DNA of 50,637 bases, taken from positions 1 to 50,637 of the forward strand of contig JABAAB010000073.1 of assembly GCA_014238945.1 (NCBI GenBank). The letters run 5' to 3'. Each line of letters opens with the position of its first letter. The first letter of the stretch is position 1. The DNA is from Lysobacterales bacterium. GTDB taxonomy: Bacteria; Pseudomonadota; Gammaproteobacteria; Xanthomonadales; SZUA-36. Of the stretch, positions 1 to 9,689 are shown one piece after another. Both the position numbers and the translations under genes were made by a program. The notes beneath the pieces are model-generated. The model was not told the origin of the DNA. It searched no databases and worked only from the letters and a program-made list of their open reading frames with translations.

Positions 1-2202
1 CAACAGATTGAGCAGGAACTGGAACTGATTTCCGAACTGCATTATGAATCGTATTTTCTGACCGTCCACGACATAGTCCAGTTCGCACGCAGCCAGTCCA
101 TACTGTGCCAGGGGCGTGGCTCGGCCGCCAATTCCGCCGTTTGTTACTGTCTTGGAATGACCGAGGTGGACCCGGCCCGGATGAACATGCTGTTTGAGCG
201 TTTTATCTCGCGTGAACGCGATGAGCCACCGGACATCGATGTCGATTTCGAACATGAACGCCGCGAAGAGGTCATTCAGTATATATACAGGAAATATGGC
301 CGTGAGCGCGCGGCACTGGCGGCCACGGTGATCACCTACCGGCCACGCAGTGCCATCCGGGATGTCGGTAAGACGCTGGGTTTCAGCCCCGGTGAGGTCG
401 ACAGGCTGGCGCGTAATATGTCGTGGTGGGACCAACCGGATTGTTTTAGTGAGCGACTGGCTGAACAGGGTTTTAGCACTGACTCACTGCAGGTCAGGCA
501 ATTGCTGTACCTGGTGCAAAGCCTGGTCGGTTTCCCACGGCACCTGTCCCAGCATGTGGGTGGTTTCGTGATTTCGGAGAATACCCTGGCTGCACTGGTA
601 CCGGTGGAAAACGCAACCATGCCGGGACGCACCGTCATCCAGTGGGACAAGGACGACCTGGAAACCCTGGGACTGCTGAAGGTCGACTGCCTGGCACTGG
701 GTATGCTCACCGCCATCCACCGCTGCCTGGACCTGGTCAACGATTTTCATGGCACCGGCATGGGTCTTGCAGACATACCCGCCGAGGACCCCGCGACCTA
801 CCACATGATCCAGAAGGCCGACACCATCGGTGTGTTCCAGATAGAATCCCGTGCGCAAATGGCCATGCTGCCCCGTCTCAAACCCGCCCGCTTCTACGAC
901 CTGGTGATCGAGGTGGCCATTGTCCGACCGGGTCCCATACAAGGCAACATGGTGCACCCCTATCTGCAACGCCGGCGTGGCCTGGAAACGGTCGCCTACC
1001 CGTCTGAGGCTTTACGCAGGGTGCTGCAGCGTACGCTGGGTGTACCCATTTTCCAGGAGCAGGTGATGCAAATCGCCATGGTGGCGGCCGGCTTCAGTGG
1101 TTCCGAGGCCGATATGCTGCGCCGCTCAATGGCCGCCTGGGCACGTCGCGGTGGTCTGGAACACATGCACCACCGCCTGGTCGATGGCATGCTGGAGCGG
1201 GGTTATCAACTGGCCTTTGCAGAGCAGATATTCGAGCAGATCAAAGGTTTTGGAGAATATGGTTTTCCCGAGTCACACGCCGCCAGCTTTGCCTTGCTGG
1301 TGTACGTGTCTGCATGGCTGAAACACCACCACCCGGCAGCTTTTACCTGTGCCTTGTTGAACTCACAGCCCATGGGGTTTTACCAGCCCACCCAACTGGT
1401 ACAGGACGCGCGCCGCCACAAGGTCACCGTACTGCCTGCCGATATCCGTTACAGCAACTGGGACTGTGCGCTGGAGCGCGGTAGCGGGAACATACCCCGA
1501 TTACGTCTGGGACTGCGCCTGGTCAAGGGGCTGGGCCAACAGGCAGCCACACGCATCAGCGAGGCCCGGAATGACAGGGCGTTTACCCACGTGCAGGATC
1601 TGTGTGATCGCGCACAACTGAACCAGCGTGAACTGGCTGTACTGGCAGAGGCCGCTGCGCTCAGGGGTATTGCCGGTCACCGCCACCGTGCCCGCTGGGA
1701 GGTCGCCGCGGTAAAGAAGCAACCCGGAGATTTACTGCTGGGGATCGCCGTGCACGATGATCCGGTATCGGTCCGTCCTGCGACCGAGGCCGATGACCTG
1801 CGTGCAGATTACGCCTCCACCGGTCTGACCCTGGGTCGTCATCCAGTAGCGCTGATACGCAATACATTACGCCAGCGACGGGTCACGACCGCACAACAGC
1901 TTTTGCAACTGGAGCACGGCAGCCCGGCACGTGCCTGCGGACTGATTACCATGAGACAACGACCCATGACCGCCAACGGCACCATTTTCCTGACGCTGGA
2001 GGACGAAACCGGGCACGTCAACGTGGTGGTTTGGCAACGATTGTGGGAACGACAACGCAACACCATCCTGAACGCATCACTGATCGCTGTAGATGGAATA
2101 ATGGAAAGTGACGGTGAGGTGTATCACCTGATTGCCCGACGGGTGCACAATTTTGATCAACTCGCCCGCGGACTGAAAACCCGTTCACGGGATTTTTGCT
2201 GA
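1..2202 (+). CDS. dnaE2: Error-prone DNA polymerase DnaE2 (ImuC), 5'-truncated by the window edge
   Basis: This is the alpha-type (family C) polymerase of SOS-induced translesion synthesis, which normally works with ImuA and ImuB. The reading frame is open from base 1, so the gene starts upstream; 733 codons are visible of roughly 1000-1080 usual for the family. The palm motif PDIDVDF (about window codons 76-82) carries the two catalytic aspartates, and GRGSAANS precedes it. The middle has [13 protein letters not shown] and [14 protein letters not shown], typical of DnaE2. An OB-fold segment ([18 protein letters not shown]) lies near codon 660. The C-terminus ends without the long tau-binding tail of replicative DnaE, which favours DnaE2 over DnaE1. 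An ATG at 157 is internal and not the start. Any LexA box and imuAB would lie upstream of the window and cannot be seen. Confidence 0.95.
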   Translation, partial: QQIEQELELISELHYESYFLTVHDIVQFARSQSILCQGRGSAANSAVCYCLGMTEVDPARMNMLFERFISRERDEPPDIDVDFEHERREEVIQYIYRKYGRERAALAATVITYRPRSAIRDVGKTLGFSPGEVDRLARNMSWWDQPDCFSERLAEQGFSTDSLQVRQLLYLVQSLVGFPRHLSQHVGGFVISENTLAALVPVENATMPGRTVIQWDKDDLETLGLLKVDCLALGMLTAIHRCLDLVNDFHGTGMGLADIPAEDPATYHMIQKADTIGVFQIESRAQMAMLPRLKPARFYDLVIEVAIVRPGPIQGNMVHPYLQRRRGLETVAYPSEALRRVLQRTLGVPIFQEQVMQIAMVAAGFSGSEADMLRRSMAAWARRGGLEHMHHRLVDGMLERGYQLAFAEQIFEQIKGFGEYGFPESHAASFALLVYVSAWLKHHHPAAFTCALLNSQPMGFYQPTQLVQDARRHKVTVLPADIRYSNWDCALERGSGNIPRLRLGLRLVKGLGQQAATRISEARNDRAFTHVQDLCDRAQLNQRELAVLAEAAALRGIAGHRHRARWEVAAVKKQPGDLLLGIAVHDDPVSVRPATEADDLRADYASTGLTLGRHPVALIRNTLRQRRVTTAQQLLQLEHGSPARACGLITMRQRPMTANGTIFLTLEDETGHVNVVVWQRLWERQRNTILNASLIAVDGIMESDGEVYHLIARRVHNFDQLARGLKTRSRDFC

Positions 2203-2242
2203 AACGGTAATAGGCGAAATTTCGTGGTCTACAAGTGCTAAC

Positions 2243-2280
2243 GTCATCCCGGAAATGCGCAGCATTATCCGGGACATCCC
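2243..2280. repeat. Imperfect palindrome between dnaE2 and the cytochrome gene
   Basis: The arms CCCGGAAATGC and GCATTATCCGGG form an 11-bp stem with one bulged base around a GCA loop, preceded by GTCAT. No T-run follows, so it is not a classical Rho-independent terminator. GTCATCCCGG-type palindromes are common dispersed extragenic repeats in proteobacteria, and the first bases resemble the left end of the repeat family at 34267, 45348 and 47802. Confidence 0.6.
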
Positions 2281-2327
2281 AAAGCACGCAGAGTGCAAAA
2301 CCGGCAAGCACTAACAATCCCCCAGCA

Positions 2328-2356
2328 TTGGTTTATCAATAATCCGGGGGTATAAT
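2328..2356 (+). promoter_or_regulatory. Likely sigma-70 promoter of the cytochrome c gene
   Basis: TTGGTT at 2328-2333 and a perfect TATAAT at 2351-2356 are separated by 17 bases. The predicted start near 2363 gives a leader of about 29 bases to the ATG at 2392. The -35 is weak and the -10 is consensus. Confidence 0.55.
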
Positions 2357-2391
2357 CGCCTGCCTGATTACCACCCAATGTGACCGCCAAA

Positions 2392-2994
2392 ATGTATATC
2401 CAACGAATCCTGTTTACATTGCTTCTTATGCTGGCATTCACCAGCGTATCTGCACAAGGTGACCCTGAAGCAGGAAGGATGAAAGCCTATACCTGTACCG
2501 GCTGTCACGGCATCATTGACTACAACAACAGCTACCCTACCTACCATGTACCACGCATCGGCGGGCAAAACAGCGAATACCTCGTCATTGCCCTGCAGGC
2601 TTACCAATCGGGTAAGCGCAAGCACAGCACCATGAACCTTCAGGCTGAAAGTCTCTCAAAACAGGATATTGAGGATATTGCCGTTTACCTGGCCAGACAC
2701 AGTGATTCTCATCCGCTCAAAAGTTCTGACAGCAATGCACTCGAAGGACAGAGCAAGTCTGAAATCTGCCAGACCTGTCATGGCGCAACCGGTATCAGTA
2801 CCCAGCCCATCTATCCCAACCTGGCAGGACAACACCGGGATTATCTGTCCAAGGCACTAAATGACTATCGGAGTGGCGCTCGCCAGGATCCCCTGATGAG
2901 CGGGTTTGCGGCCAATCTCAGTGATGATGATATCGAAGACATCGTCAGTTGGTACGCAAATCAGGCCGGTCTGACAGAAATGAAGGACAGGTAA
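2392..2994 (+). CDS. Periplasmic dihaem cytochrome c (c4/c553 type)
   Basis: Soluble electron carrier of the periplasm. A signal peptide (MYIQRILFTLLLMLAFTSVSAQ) is followed by two cytochrome domains, each with one haem site: CTGCH near residue 32 and CQTCH near residue 127. Duplicated domains of about 90 residues are typical of cytochrome c4, which passes electrons to terminal oxidases or other reductases. I chose ATG 2392 over an upstream in-frame GTG at 2380 because it puts the basic residues directly before the hydrophobic core. Each domain has methionines downstream that could be the sixth ligand. It has its own promoter (2328-2356) and converges with nfuA, with only 6 bases between stop codons. 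The exact redox partner cannot be told from sequence. Confidence 0.88.
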   Translation: MYIQRILFTLLLMLAFTSVSAQGDPEAGRMKAYTCTGCHGIIDYNNSYPTYHVPRIGGQNSEYLVIALQAYQSGKRKHSTMNLQAESLSKQDIEDIAVYLARHSDSHPLKSSDSNALEGQSKSEICQTCHGATGISTQPIYPNLAGQHRDYLSKALNDYRSGARQDPLMSGFAANLSDDDIEDIVSWYANQAGLTEMKDR

Positions 2995-3000
2995 CAGCTA

Positions 3001-3582
3001 CTATTGGTAATAGGGGTTATCACCACTGTCGTGATCCGTCGCATCGACGACCGCAGTTACTTCCGGAAAATGTTCTTTCAAAGTCTTTTCTATACCTTCT
3101 TTCAATGTGACACTTACCATTCCACAACCCTGGCAACCGCCTCCAAAACGCAGTACAACCTCATTTTCAGCTGTCACCGTTTCGAGCCGGACCATGCCGC
3201 CGTGTGATGCCAATCCGGGATTGATTTCTGCATCGAGTAACCAGTTTACGCGCGCAGCAAGGTCCGACGAATCATCGGGCTCCGTACCCCTGATTCCAGG
3301 TGCCCTGATGGTTAGCTGACCACCCGTTTCAGATTCTTCAAAGTCGATCCTGGCTTTATCGAGCCAGCTTTCGGAACTGGCGGGCACATACAAAATAAAC
3401 TGCTCATAGGGGAATTCCAGATCCGGCTCAGCGGACTCACCCGCAACACGAAATTGCAGATCGCAGGAGGCCCCGGGTGTTCCCGGATTGAGCACGGACA
3501 ATTGCAGCCCGACATCATTCATACCCTGCCGCTCGATCAAATCGGCAAAGTATTCCTGGGCGCTTGCTGTAATCTCAATCAT
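3001..3582 (-). CDS. nfuA: Fe-S biogenesis protein NfuA
   Basis: Scaffold/carrier that delivers [4Fe-4S] clusters to apo-enzymes. It has the two-domain layout of gammaproteobacterial NfuA: a degenerate A-type domain (about residues 1-95) lacking the IscA cysteines, and a C-terminal Nfu domain with the cluster-binding CQGC motif at about C150 and C153 (GGCQGCGMVSVTLKEG). Length is 193 residues against about 191 in E. coli. An upstream in-frame GTG (3585) is possible, but ATG 3582 sits correctly behind AAGGA. It is the last gene of the long minus-strand run, 17 bases after the esterase stop. SufE at 43981 is another Fe-S assembly factor in this window, though not linked. Confidence 0.95.
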   Translation of the reverse strand: MIEITASAQEYFADLIERQGMNDVGLQLSVLNPGTPGASCDLQFRVAGESAEPDLEFPYEQFILYVPASSESWLDKARIDFEESETGGQLTIRAPGIRGTEPDDSSDLAARVNWLLDAEINPGLASHGGMVRLETVTAENEVVLRFGGGCQGCGMVSVTLKEGIEKTLKEHFPEVTAVVDATDHDSGDNPYYQ

Positions 3583-3599
3583 CACTCATTCCTTTTAGT

Positions 3600-4700
3600 T
3601 TAAACAGACCCGTAGTTACAGGCGAGGTGTAATGCCCGGGCCATCCGGGGTAATGACACATCCAGACGCCAGTCCATACCCGAGTGGGTACCATCAAATT
3701 CTTCAAAATGATGTGCCACACCCAACTCTTGCAAACGCCTGACAAAACTGCGTGTACCGTACTGGATGTTGTACTGATCCCGGCTGCCAACGTCAAGATA
3801 AAAAACTTCCAGTGATGCCAATTGTTCAGAAAATGACTCCAGCAGTCTCAGTGGATCATGGTCCAGCCACTTCCCCCAGCGTTTTTCATCCAATTCACAG
3901 GTGTGCAAATCGAACGGCAGTTGCAGGGCGGAACCGGACGAACTGCCAGGATCGTAACTGGCGGCCATTGCCAGGGTCATCAGTGTGGAATAATCAGCGT
4001 GACCCGGTTGTTTTTTTCTCCAGAACTTTTTCAGAAATCGACGGCTATCGCCACCCAGTGCGGACAACACCGTCGCTGCACGGGGAAATTCAGGCCGGTA
4101 AACCCATTCAAAACCCATATCAGCGGCATGGCAAGCCAGTCCGCCCCAGGTTTCCGGATAGTACATCGCATGGACCAATGCCCCGTAACCACCCGATGAC
4201 TTGCCAAATACCCCCCGGCCAGTGCGATGGTTGATGACATTGAAATGATCTGACAAAAAAGGAACCAATTCTTCGACCACGTAGTCGGCATAGCACCCGA
4301 CTGCAGATGAATTAATATACTGATTCCCACCCAGGGAAGTGTAGCAGTCAGGCATTGGCACCACGGTGGCCGGCATTTTCCCGGTGCCAATCAGACGGTC
4401 GAGGCGATCCGGAAGATTTTCACCCTGGTTCTTCCAGTTCAGGTGACCCGGACCGGTATTGGTAAATGCTGCAAAATCCCAAAGACTGATATACGGACTG
4501 GCTGAATCGGAATATCCAGGTGGAAGATAAACACAGAATTCCCGCTCGGCAGGGTCTCCCCAGATATTATTTTTCAATACCGTTGAATGGTGTTGTAAAC
4601 GTGCAATTGTCCCCTGTGGCCAATTGACAGCAGGCCGCACCGCTCCATCGGACTCTGAGAACACCCGGTCGGCCCCAGCGCTGTCAGTTTTTCGAATCAT
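3600..4700 (-). CDS. Esterase-D/Fes-like alpha/beta hydrolase
   Basis: Putative serine hydrolase of the esterase family PF00756 (enterochelin esterase, S-formylglutathione hydrolase, mycolyltransferase fold). It has 366 residues. The nucleophile motif GKSSGG puts Ser near 168; candidate acid and base are Asp 303 or 308 (DVGSRDQYN) and His 339 (GTHSGMDW). An N-terminal beta-sandwich-like segment (EREFCVYLPPGY) resembles Fes-type proteins. No signal peptide is visible, so it is probably cytoplasmic. Its ATG lies 17 bases inside the end of galU, which suggests translational coupling. Substrate is unknown; position after polysaccharide genes does not by itself show a role in polysaccharide modification. 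Confidence 0.75.
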   Translation of the reverse strand: MIRKTDSAGADRVFSESDGAVRPAVNWPQGTIARLQHHSTVLKNNIWGDPAEREFCVYLPPGYSDSASPYISLWDFAAFTNTGPGHLNWKNQGENLPDRLDRLIGTGKMPATVVPMPDCYTSLGGNQYINSSAVGCYADYVVEELVPFLSDHFNVINHRTGRGVFGKSSGGYGALVHAMYYPETWGGLACHAADMGFEWVYRPEFPRAATVLSALGGDSRRFLKKFWRKKQPGHADYSTLMTLAMAASYDPGSSSGSALQLPFDLHTCELDEKRWGKWLDHDPLRLLESFSEQLASLEVFYLDVGSRDQYNIQYGTRSFVRRLQELGVAHHFEEFDGTHSGMDWRLDVSLPRMARALHLACNYGSV

Positions 4701-5574
4701 TCAACAAAGAAAAATGGGAAAGCAAATCATGACGCAACTCTTTATCTTCCAGTGCGTAATCCACTGTGGCCCGGATAAACCCCTGGCGGCTACCGCAGTC
4801 ATAGCGTATTCCGTCAAAGGTGTGCGCCAAAAGTGGATGGCTGGCAAGTTGGACCGCAATTGCATCGGTCAGTTGTATCTCACCGCCAACACCGGCACGA
4901 ACAGACTCCAGTGTTGAAAATATTTCTCCGGGCAGGATATAACGCCCCACCACACCAAGATTGGATGGTGCAACTGCCGGTGCAGGCTTCTCTACAATTT
5001 CGCGTATGCGATTCCGGCCGGTTGCATCCTGGAGCACCGATACGATGCCGTAACGATCGGTCATTGATGGAGGAATTTCTTCAACACCGATACTTCCTAT
5101 ACCGGTTGCATGATATTCGCTCACCATCTGTTTCAGACAACCTGTACCGGGAGAACGAATCAGGTCATCGGCCAGTAAAACGGCAAATGGCTCTTTTCCA
5201 ACCACCGCCCTTGCGCACCACACGGCGTGTCCCAGTCCCAGCGCCTCCTCCTGAATGACATAAGTTGTTGTCACATTCCGGGGGATGATATTGCATATCC
5301 GGGCATGAAGATCCTTTTTACCCTGTGCGAGTAAATGGGCCTGCAATTCCGCATCCGTATCAAAGTAGTCAAGAATTGCCTGTTTTTTTTCACTGATAAC
5401 AAAAACCAGGGTTTCTATGCCAGCTTCCACCGCCTCTTCAACCGCATACTGGATCAGTGGCTTGTCCACGATAGGCAACATTTCTTTCGGAATGGACTTG
5501 GTTGCGGGCAGGAAACGCGTGCCCAGACCAGCGACGGGAAACACAGCTTTTCTGATTGGTGCGACACCAGACAT
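4684..5574 (-). CDS. galU: UTP-glucose-1-phosphate uridylyltransferase
   Basis: Makes UDP-glucose from UTP and glucose-1-phosphate for LPS core, capsule and osmolyte synthesis. The 296-residue protein opens with the nucleotide-binding signature KAVFPVAGLGTRFLPATK and KEMLPIVDKPLIQY, and has the GalU features VFVISEKKQAI, LGLGHAVWCA, LLADDLI and REIVEKPAP. Length matches the family. It lies 12 bases after the dehydratase gene and overlaps the next (esterase) gene by 17 bases, so all are likely cotranscribed. It supplies activated sugar next to two other surface-polysaccharide genes. Confidence 0.96.
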   Translation of the reverse strand: MSGVAPIRKAVFPVAGLGTRFLPATKSIPKEMLPIVDKPLIQYAVEEAVEAGIETLVFVISEKKQAILDYFDTDAELQAHLLAQGKKDLHARICNIIPRNVTTTYVIQEEALGLGHAVWCARAVVGKEPFAVLLADDLIRSPGTGCLKQMVSEYHATGIGSIGVEEIPPSMTDRYGIVSVLQDATGRNRIREIVEKPAPAVAPSNLGVVGRYILPGEIFSTLESVRAGVGGEIQLTDAIAVQLASHPLLAHTFDGIRYDCGSRQGFIRATVDYALEDKELRHDLLSHFSLLNDSKN

Positions 5575-5586
5575 TTGACCTACGGA

Positions 5587-7482
5587 CTAGCGACTGCGGT
5601 GGATAGAAACAACCTTGGAATGTTCAGTACCAAGCCCGGATTTAGCCAGTTCTGGAACCAGACGTAATAGCGCCTTTTGAAGGTTGCCTGTGTCGTATCG
5701 TCTGACTGCAAGTTCGGATTTCCTTAATTCTGCACGCAATTCATCCCAGTTCGCCTCTCTTGGGTGGGCCAGAAATATCTTCTCGTGGGTGGTTTGCTCG
5801 TAAGGTTCCAGTTCGTGAAACAATTGCTCAAACAACTTCTCACCGGGCCGCAGACCGGTATAAATAATCTCAATATCGCGCCCTGGCTCTTTTCCTGCCA
5901 GCCGAATCAGATGTTCTGCAAGATAGGTGATGTTGACCGGTTCACCCATATCCAATACATAGATTTCACCACCACTGCCCAATACCGCCGACTGCATGAT
6001 CAACTGGCTGGCTTCTGAAATGGTCATGAAATACCGTGAAATTTCCGGGTGGGTTACCGTTACCGGGCCACCCTTGCTGATCTGTTCCTGGAAGAGCGGT
6101 ACCACACTGCCGTTCGAGTTCAGTACGTTACCGAACCGGACCGTAATAAATCGTGTTTGCGAACGTGCATTCATATTTTGACAATACATTTCAGCTACAC
6201 GCTTGGTGGCACCCATGATATTTGCCGGGTTGACGGCCTTGTCCGTGGAAATCAGTACAAAAGTACCCACATCATGCCGTTCGGCAGCTTCTGCAACGCG
6301 CATGGTCCCAAAGACATTGTTTCGGAATGCTTCACGAATCTGGGTCTGCAGTATGGGCAGGTGTTTGTAGGCGGCCGCGTGAAATATCACGTCAGGCCGG
6401 TATTCACCAATAACTTTCTCGACCGTTGCCGGGTCGCAGATATCCCCGAGTACGGAGTAGAAGACCAGGTCGTGAAATTCGCTGCGCAACTCATGGTCAA
6501 TGCGGTACAATGAGTACTCGCTGTGGTCGATTACAATCAATTCAACCGGGTTGAGACGGGCGATCTGGCGGCACAATTCTGATCCGATGGAACCCCCGCC
6601 ACCGGTGATCATTACACGCTTGCCAACCAGACCTTCACGGATGGATTCCCATTCCAGTGATACCGGGTCACGACCCAGCAGGTCGTCAATTACCACACGT
6701 TTGAGGTCCCCGATCCGGGTGGCTTGTGATCCCAGGTCCTGTAAAGTTGGCAGGGTGCGGAATTCAATCTCGCTCAACTCGCAGATTTCCACGATATGTT
6801 GCATCTGCAGGTTGGTGGCAGACGGCACGGCAATAATCGCCAGGTCTACCTGTTGATCAAGCCCCACCCTGGTCAATCGGTCGATGCTTCCCAACACTGG
6901 AATACCATGCACCTGGGCACCACGCAAACGCTTGTCATCATCCAGGAATCCAATCACGTCAAATCCGCCACGACGACGCAGTTCCTTTTCCAGCATGGCA
7001 CCAGAGCGGCCGGCACCAAGAATCAGAACCCGCTTTACACCTTTTTGTGAATTACTTGAAATCAGACGGGAATCTTTCCAGAATCGGTAGCACATCCTGG
7101 GCAGACCCAGCAGTACGAACAGCATGACCGGATAAATAAGAATGACCGGTAACCAGTGGCTGACCGAAAACCCCAGTGTCAACGCCTCAGTTGCAACAGT
7201 CAACACGGTACCAAAAGCACAGGCGCGTGCAATATTCCACATATCCTGGAAGCTGGCAAAACGCCACAACCCCTTGTACAGACCGGTCGCCCACAATACG
7301 CCACCCTGCAAAACCAATACAATCAACAGACCGGTAACCGTCGAAGATGTACTGCTTAATTCGGTGGGAGAAGTCTGTTCGATCAGCCAACCTGCCGTCA
7401 GCCAGGCCACCATGATCATGAAAAAGTCGTGAGCCACAACGGCCGCCCGCGGGTGACTCAACAAGTCAATAATCCGTCTCAT
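5587..7482 (-). CDS. WbpM/CapD/PglF-like UDP-sugar 4,6-dehydratase, membrane-bound
   Basis: Inner-membrane nucleotide-sugar dehydratase that makes UDP-4-keto-6-deoxy-HexNAc for O-antigen or glycan residues such as QuiNAc, FucNAc or bacillosamine. It is 631 residues: four N-terminal transmembrane helices (to about residue 130), a first Rossmann fold (LGAGRSG near 155), and the catalytic SDR domain (GGGGSIGSE near 294). The catalytic set appears as Ser 412, Met 424 and Lys 428 (STDKAVNPANIMGATK), the Ser-Met-Lys triad known for WbpM-type enzymes. ATG 7482 is chosen because it overlaps the preceding TGA as ATGA; an in-frame ATG at 7536 lies inside the upstream gene and would add 18 non-homologous residues. 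Exact product sugar is uncertain. Confidence 0.9.
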   Translation of the reverse strand: MRRIIDLLSHPRAAVVAHDFFMIMVAWLTAGWLIEQTSPTELSSTSSTVTGLLIVLVLQGGVLWATGLYKGLWRFASFQDMWNIARACAFGTVLTVATEALTLGFSVSHWLPVILIYPVMLFVLLGLPRMCYRFWKDSRLISSNSQKGVKRVLILGAGRSGAMLEKELRRRGGFDVIGFLDDDKRLRGAQVHGIPVLGSIDRLTRVGLDQQVDLAIIAVPSATNLQMQHIVEICELSEIEFRTLPTLQDLGSQATRIGDLKRVVIDDLLGRDPVSLEWESIREGLVGKRVMITGGGGSIGSELCRQIARLNPVELIVIDHSEYSLYRIDHELRSEFHDLVFYSVLGDICDPATVEKVIGEYRPDVIFHAAAYKHLPILQTQIREAFRNNVFGTMRVAEAAERHDVGTFVLISTDKAVNPANIMGATKRVAEMYCQNMNARSQTRFITVRFGNVLNSNGSVVPLFQEQISKGGPVTVTHPEISRYFMTISEASQLIMQSAVLGSGGEIYVLDMGEPVNITYLAEHLIRLAGKEPGRDIEIIYTGLRPGEKLFEQLFHELEPYEQTTHEKIFLAHPREANWDELRAELRKSELAVRRYDTGNLQKALLRLVPELAKSGLGTEHSKVVSIHRSR

Positions 7483-8519
7483 GTCAACTTCGCTGTAGCA
7501 CGCAGGCCCAGCCTCCGGTTTGTTAAGTACCAGCATGCCCCAAGCAAAACAAAGGTGGCTCCTGCTGTCACCATGCCATATTGCGGATAGAGTTCAGCCA
7601 GCAAAATTGCCGGCAATACCAAAATCACGTTTATTATTTGATAGGTCAGCATTACGTTTCCGTGTGACCATCCATGGCTAATTAGCCGTTGATATACGTG
7701 CTGTCGGTGCGCAGTATACCATTGCTCTCTGCGGAATACCCTTGCTGATAATGTCAGAGACGCATCGACGACAAACACCGACATGATGAGTATCCCGGTG
7801 AGCGGGTTTATAACACCTGTCTGTATTCCGTAATACAGAAATGATCCAAAAATGAACCCCAGTGGTACGCTGGCTGAATCCCCCATAAATACCCGCGCAG
7901 ATGGAAAATTCAGTGGCAGAAAACCGGCGCAGGCCGCAGCCACAACCAGAGACAGCAATGCCCATGTCGATTCACCACCGGTGTAGAAAAGCACAGCCAA
8001 TACCGAACCTGCGAACACTCCTTGAAATCCTGCCATACCGTTACTTCCGTCCATGAAGTTATACAGGTTCATCATCCACATCAACGCGGCGATGATACCC
8101 AAGAACCAAGCCATTCCACCAGGGGAAAATTGCAGACCGCTGAACCCTATCAGCCATAAGCTGACCGTAAGCTGAACCATCAGTCGCAGTCGGAAAGAAA
8201 CATGTCGACAGTCATCGAACCAGCCGATGGTGGCCAGTAAAATAATACCCGGCAGTACATTAACGGACCAGAATAACGGCAACGGAGTGAACAGTTGTAA
8301 AAGCAATGAGGTCACAACCACGCTGAAAACCAATCCCAGACCGCCACCGGTGGGTGTTGCGACATCGTGGCTCTGACGTGCACCCGGTTGCGTTATCATC
8401 CCGGAGCGCCTGGCCAGTCCCATACTTGAGAGGCTGACAAAATAACTCAGTGTGCCGGAAAACAATACAACAGCAAACCAGTGGGTATATGACTGCCAGT
8501 CAGTGTCCATTAACGACAC
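7479..8519 (-). CDS. Undecaprenyl-phosphate sugar-1-phosphate transferase (WecA/WbpL, MraY superfamily)
   Basis: Polytopic inner-membrane enzyme that starts lipid-linked glycan synthesis by moving a HexNAc-1-phosphate from UDP-sugar to undecaprenyl phosphate. It has 346 residues and about ten hydrophobic segments. Family motifs are present: PTGGGLG near 56, the Mg-binding DD pair at 102-103 (WFDDCRH), NFMDGSNG at 154-161 and VFMGDS near 210. It precedes the WbpM-like dehydratase with a 4-base ATGA overlap. In Pseudomonas aeruginosa wbpL and wbpM are likewise adjacent and lie at the edge of the O-antigen locus near ihfB. Whether the substrate is GlcNAc, FucNAc or another sugar cannot be seen. 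Confidence 0.9.
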   Translation of the reverse strand: MSLMDTDWQSYTHWFAVVLFSGTLSYFVSLSSMGLARRSGMITQPGARQSHDVATPTGGGLGLVFSVVVTSLLLQLFTPLPLFWSVNVLPGIILLATIGWFDDCRHVSFRLRLMVQLTVSLWLIGFSGLQFSPGGMAWFLGIIAALMWMMNLYNFMDGSNGMAGFQGVFAGSVLAVLFYTGGESTWALLSLVVAAACAGFLPLNFPSARVFMGDSASVPLGFIFGSFLYYGIQTGVINPLTGILIMSVFVVDASLTLSARVFRREQWYTAHRQHVYQRLISHGWSHGNVMLTYQIINVILVLPAILLAELYPQYGMVTAGATFVLLGACWYLTNRRLGLRATAKLT

Positions 8520-8522
8520 GTG

Positions 8523-9689
8523 CTACTCACCCAGCACACCACGGATGATCCGTGTTGTGCTCCAGTTTTTACAACTGGGGCATTGCCAATGATGACTGTG
8601 GCCCGCATAGCCACAATTCGTACAGCGATAGGACGGCTGGCGCGCCAATAACTTTTGGGCCACGGCACGTAAAATCGCATCACCGGATTCAGTGGCTTGC
8701 GCCCCGGCCAGTTTCAGTTCAATCAGACGGTCCAGTCCCTTGACCGATGGCCGCTGTGTCAACGCATTGGCAATGTAGTGGGATGCTGCATCAATGCCCT
8801 GCCGGTCACTGATTATCTGGGTTTGCGCCAGTAACAAACTGACACCATCGTAATCTTCCGACCAACGCTCAAGGTGCTCAAGTGTCCTTTGATATTCTTC
8901 CGATTTTTGTCCGCATAACAGATAGGACGGCAGGATTTCATGTATATATTCCATATCCATTGATGCAATGTCCTCGTACACGCTCAGCGCCTCATTGAAC
9001 ATCTCTTGCTGCTCTTCAATCCGAGCCAGTATCATTCTCGTACGTATGCTTTCCGGTGAATATCTCCTGGCCTGGCGTAATTGTTTTCTGGCTGCTCCAG
9101 GTTGTGCCTTCAGCAGCTCACACTCGGCCATCTCGCAGCAGAAATGGGACATGACCAGTCCCATTTTCTCCTCTGTCACCGCTTCAAGTTTTTGTGCCTG
9201 CAACAGTGCTTTTTCCCAGTCTTTTTCCTGTTGGTAAATATCCAGAAGACTACGCAAAGCCGATGGGGAATCTGGATCACGTTCAATCAACTCATTGAAT
9301 AAACTCTCGGCCCGATCAAACAGTCCCGAGCGCATGTAGTCCTCACCCAGCTCCAGCAGGGCCCGGGTTTTCTGTGCTTCGTCCAGACCGGGTTTGGATA
9401 TGATGTTCTGATGAATTCTGATGGCCCGGTCAACTTCACCACGACGGCGGAAGAGGCTGCCCAGTGCAAGATGGGTTTCGACAGTGTCAGCGGTTACCTC
9501 CGCCATTTCTATAAATACGGCAATCGCTTTATCGGGCTGCTCATCAAGCAAATAATTCAAGCCCTGAAAATAGCGGTTGCTGAAGCTGCGGTTGCGTTTG
9601 CGTTCACCCCGGCCGATTGCACCTCTTGCCACAGCCCAACCTGCGTAGGCAGCCAGGGGAATGAGTACCAGCAACAGGTATTCAGTCAT
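8523..9689 (-). CDS. lapB: LPS assembly regulator LapB (YciM)
   Basis: Membrane-anchored TPR protein that recruits FtsH to degrade LpxC and so balances LPS with phospholipid. The 388-residue protein has one N-terminal transmembrane segment (TEYLLLVLIPLAAYAGWAVA), a long TPR array, and a C-terminal rubredoxin-like zinc knuckle with Cys 356, 359, 370 and 373 (CTNCGY, CPSCKNW). ATG 9689 was chosen; an upstream in-frame start at 9731 would put 14 extra residues before the membrane anchor and extend deep into lapA. The start overlaps the lapA stop by 8 bases. The lapA-lapB pair after ihfB is a conserved arrangement. Confidence 0.95.
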   Translation of the reverse strand: MTEYLLLVLIPLAAYAGWAVARGAIGRGERKRNRSFSNRYFQGLNYLLDEQPDKAIAVFIEMAEVTADTVETHLALGSLFRRRGEVDRAIRIHQNIISKPGLDEAQKTRALLELGEDYMRSGLFDRAESLFNELIERDPDSPSALRSLLDIYQQEKDWEKALLQAQKLEAVTEEKMGLVMSHFCCEMAECELLKAQPGAARKQLRQARRYSPESIRTRMILARIEEQQEMFNEALSVYEDIASMDMEYIHEILPSYLLCGQKSEEYQRTLEHLERWSEDYDGVSLLLAQTQIISDRQGIDAASHYIANALTQRPSVKGLDRLIELKLAGAQATESGDAILRAVAQKLLARQPSYRCTNCGYAGHSHHWQCPSCKNWSTTRIIRGVLGE

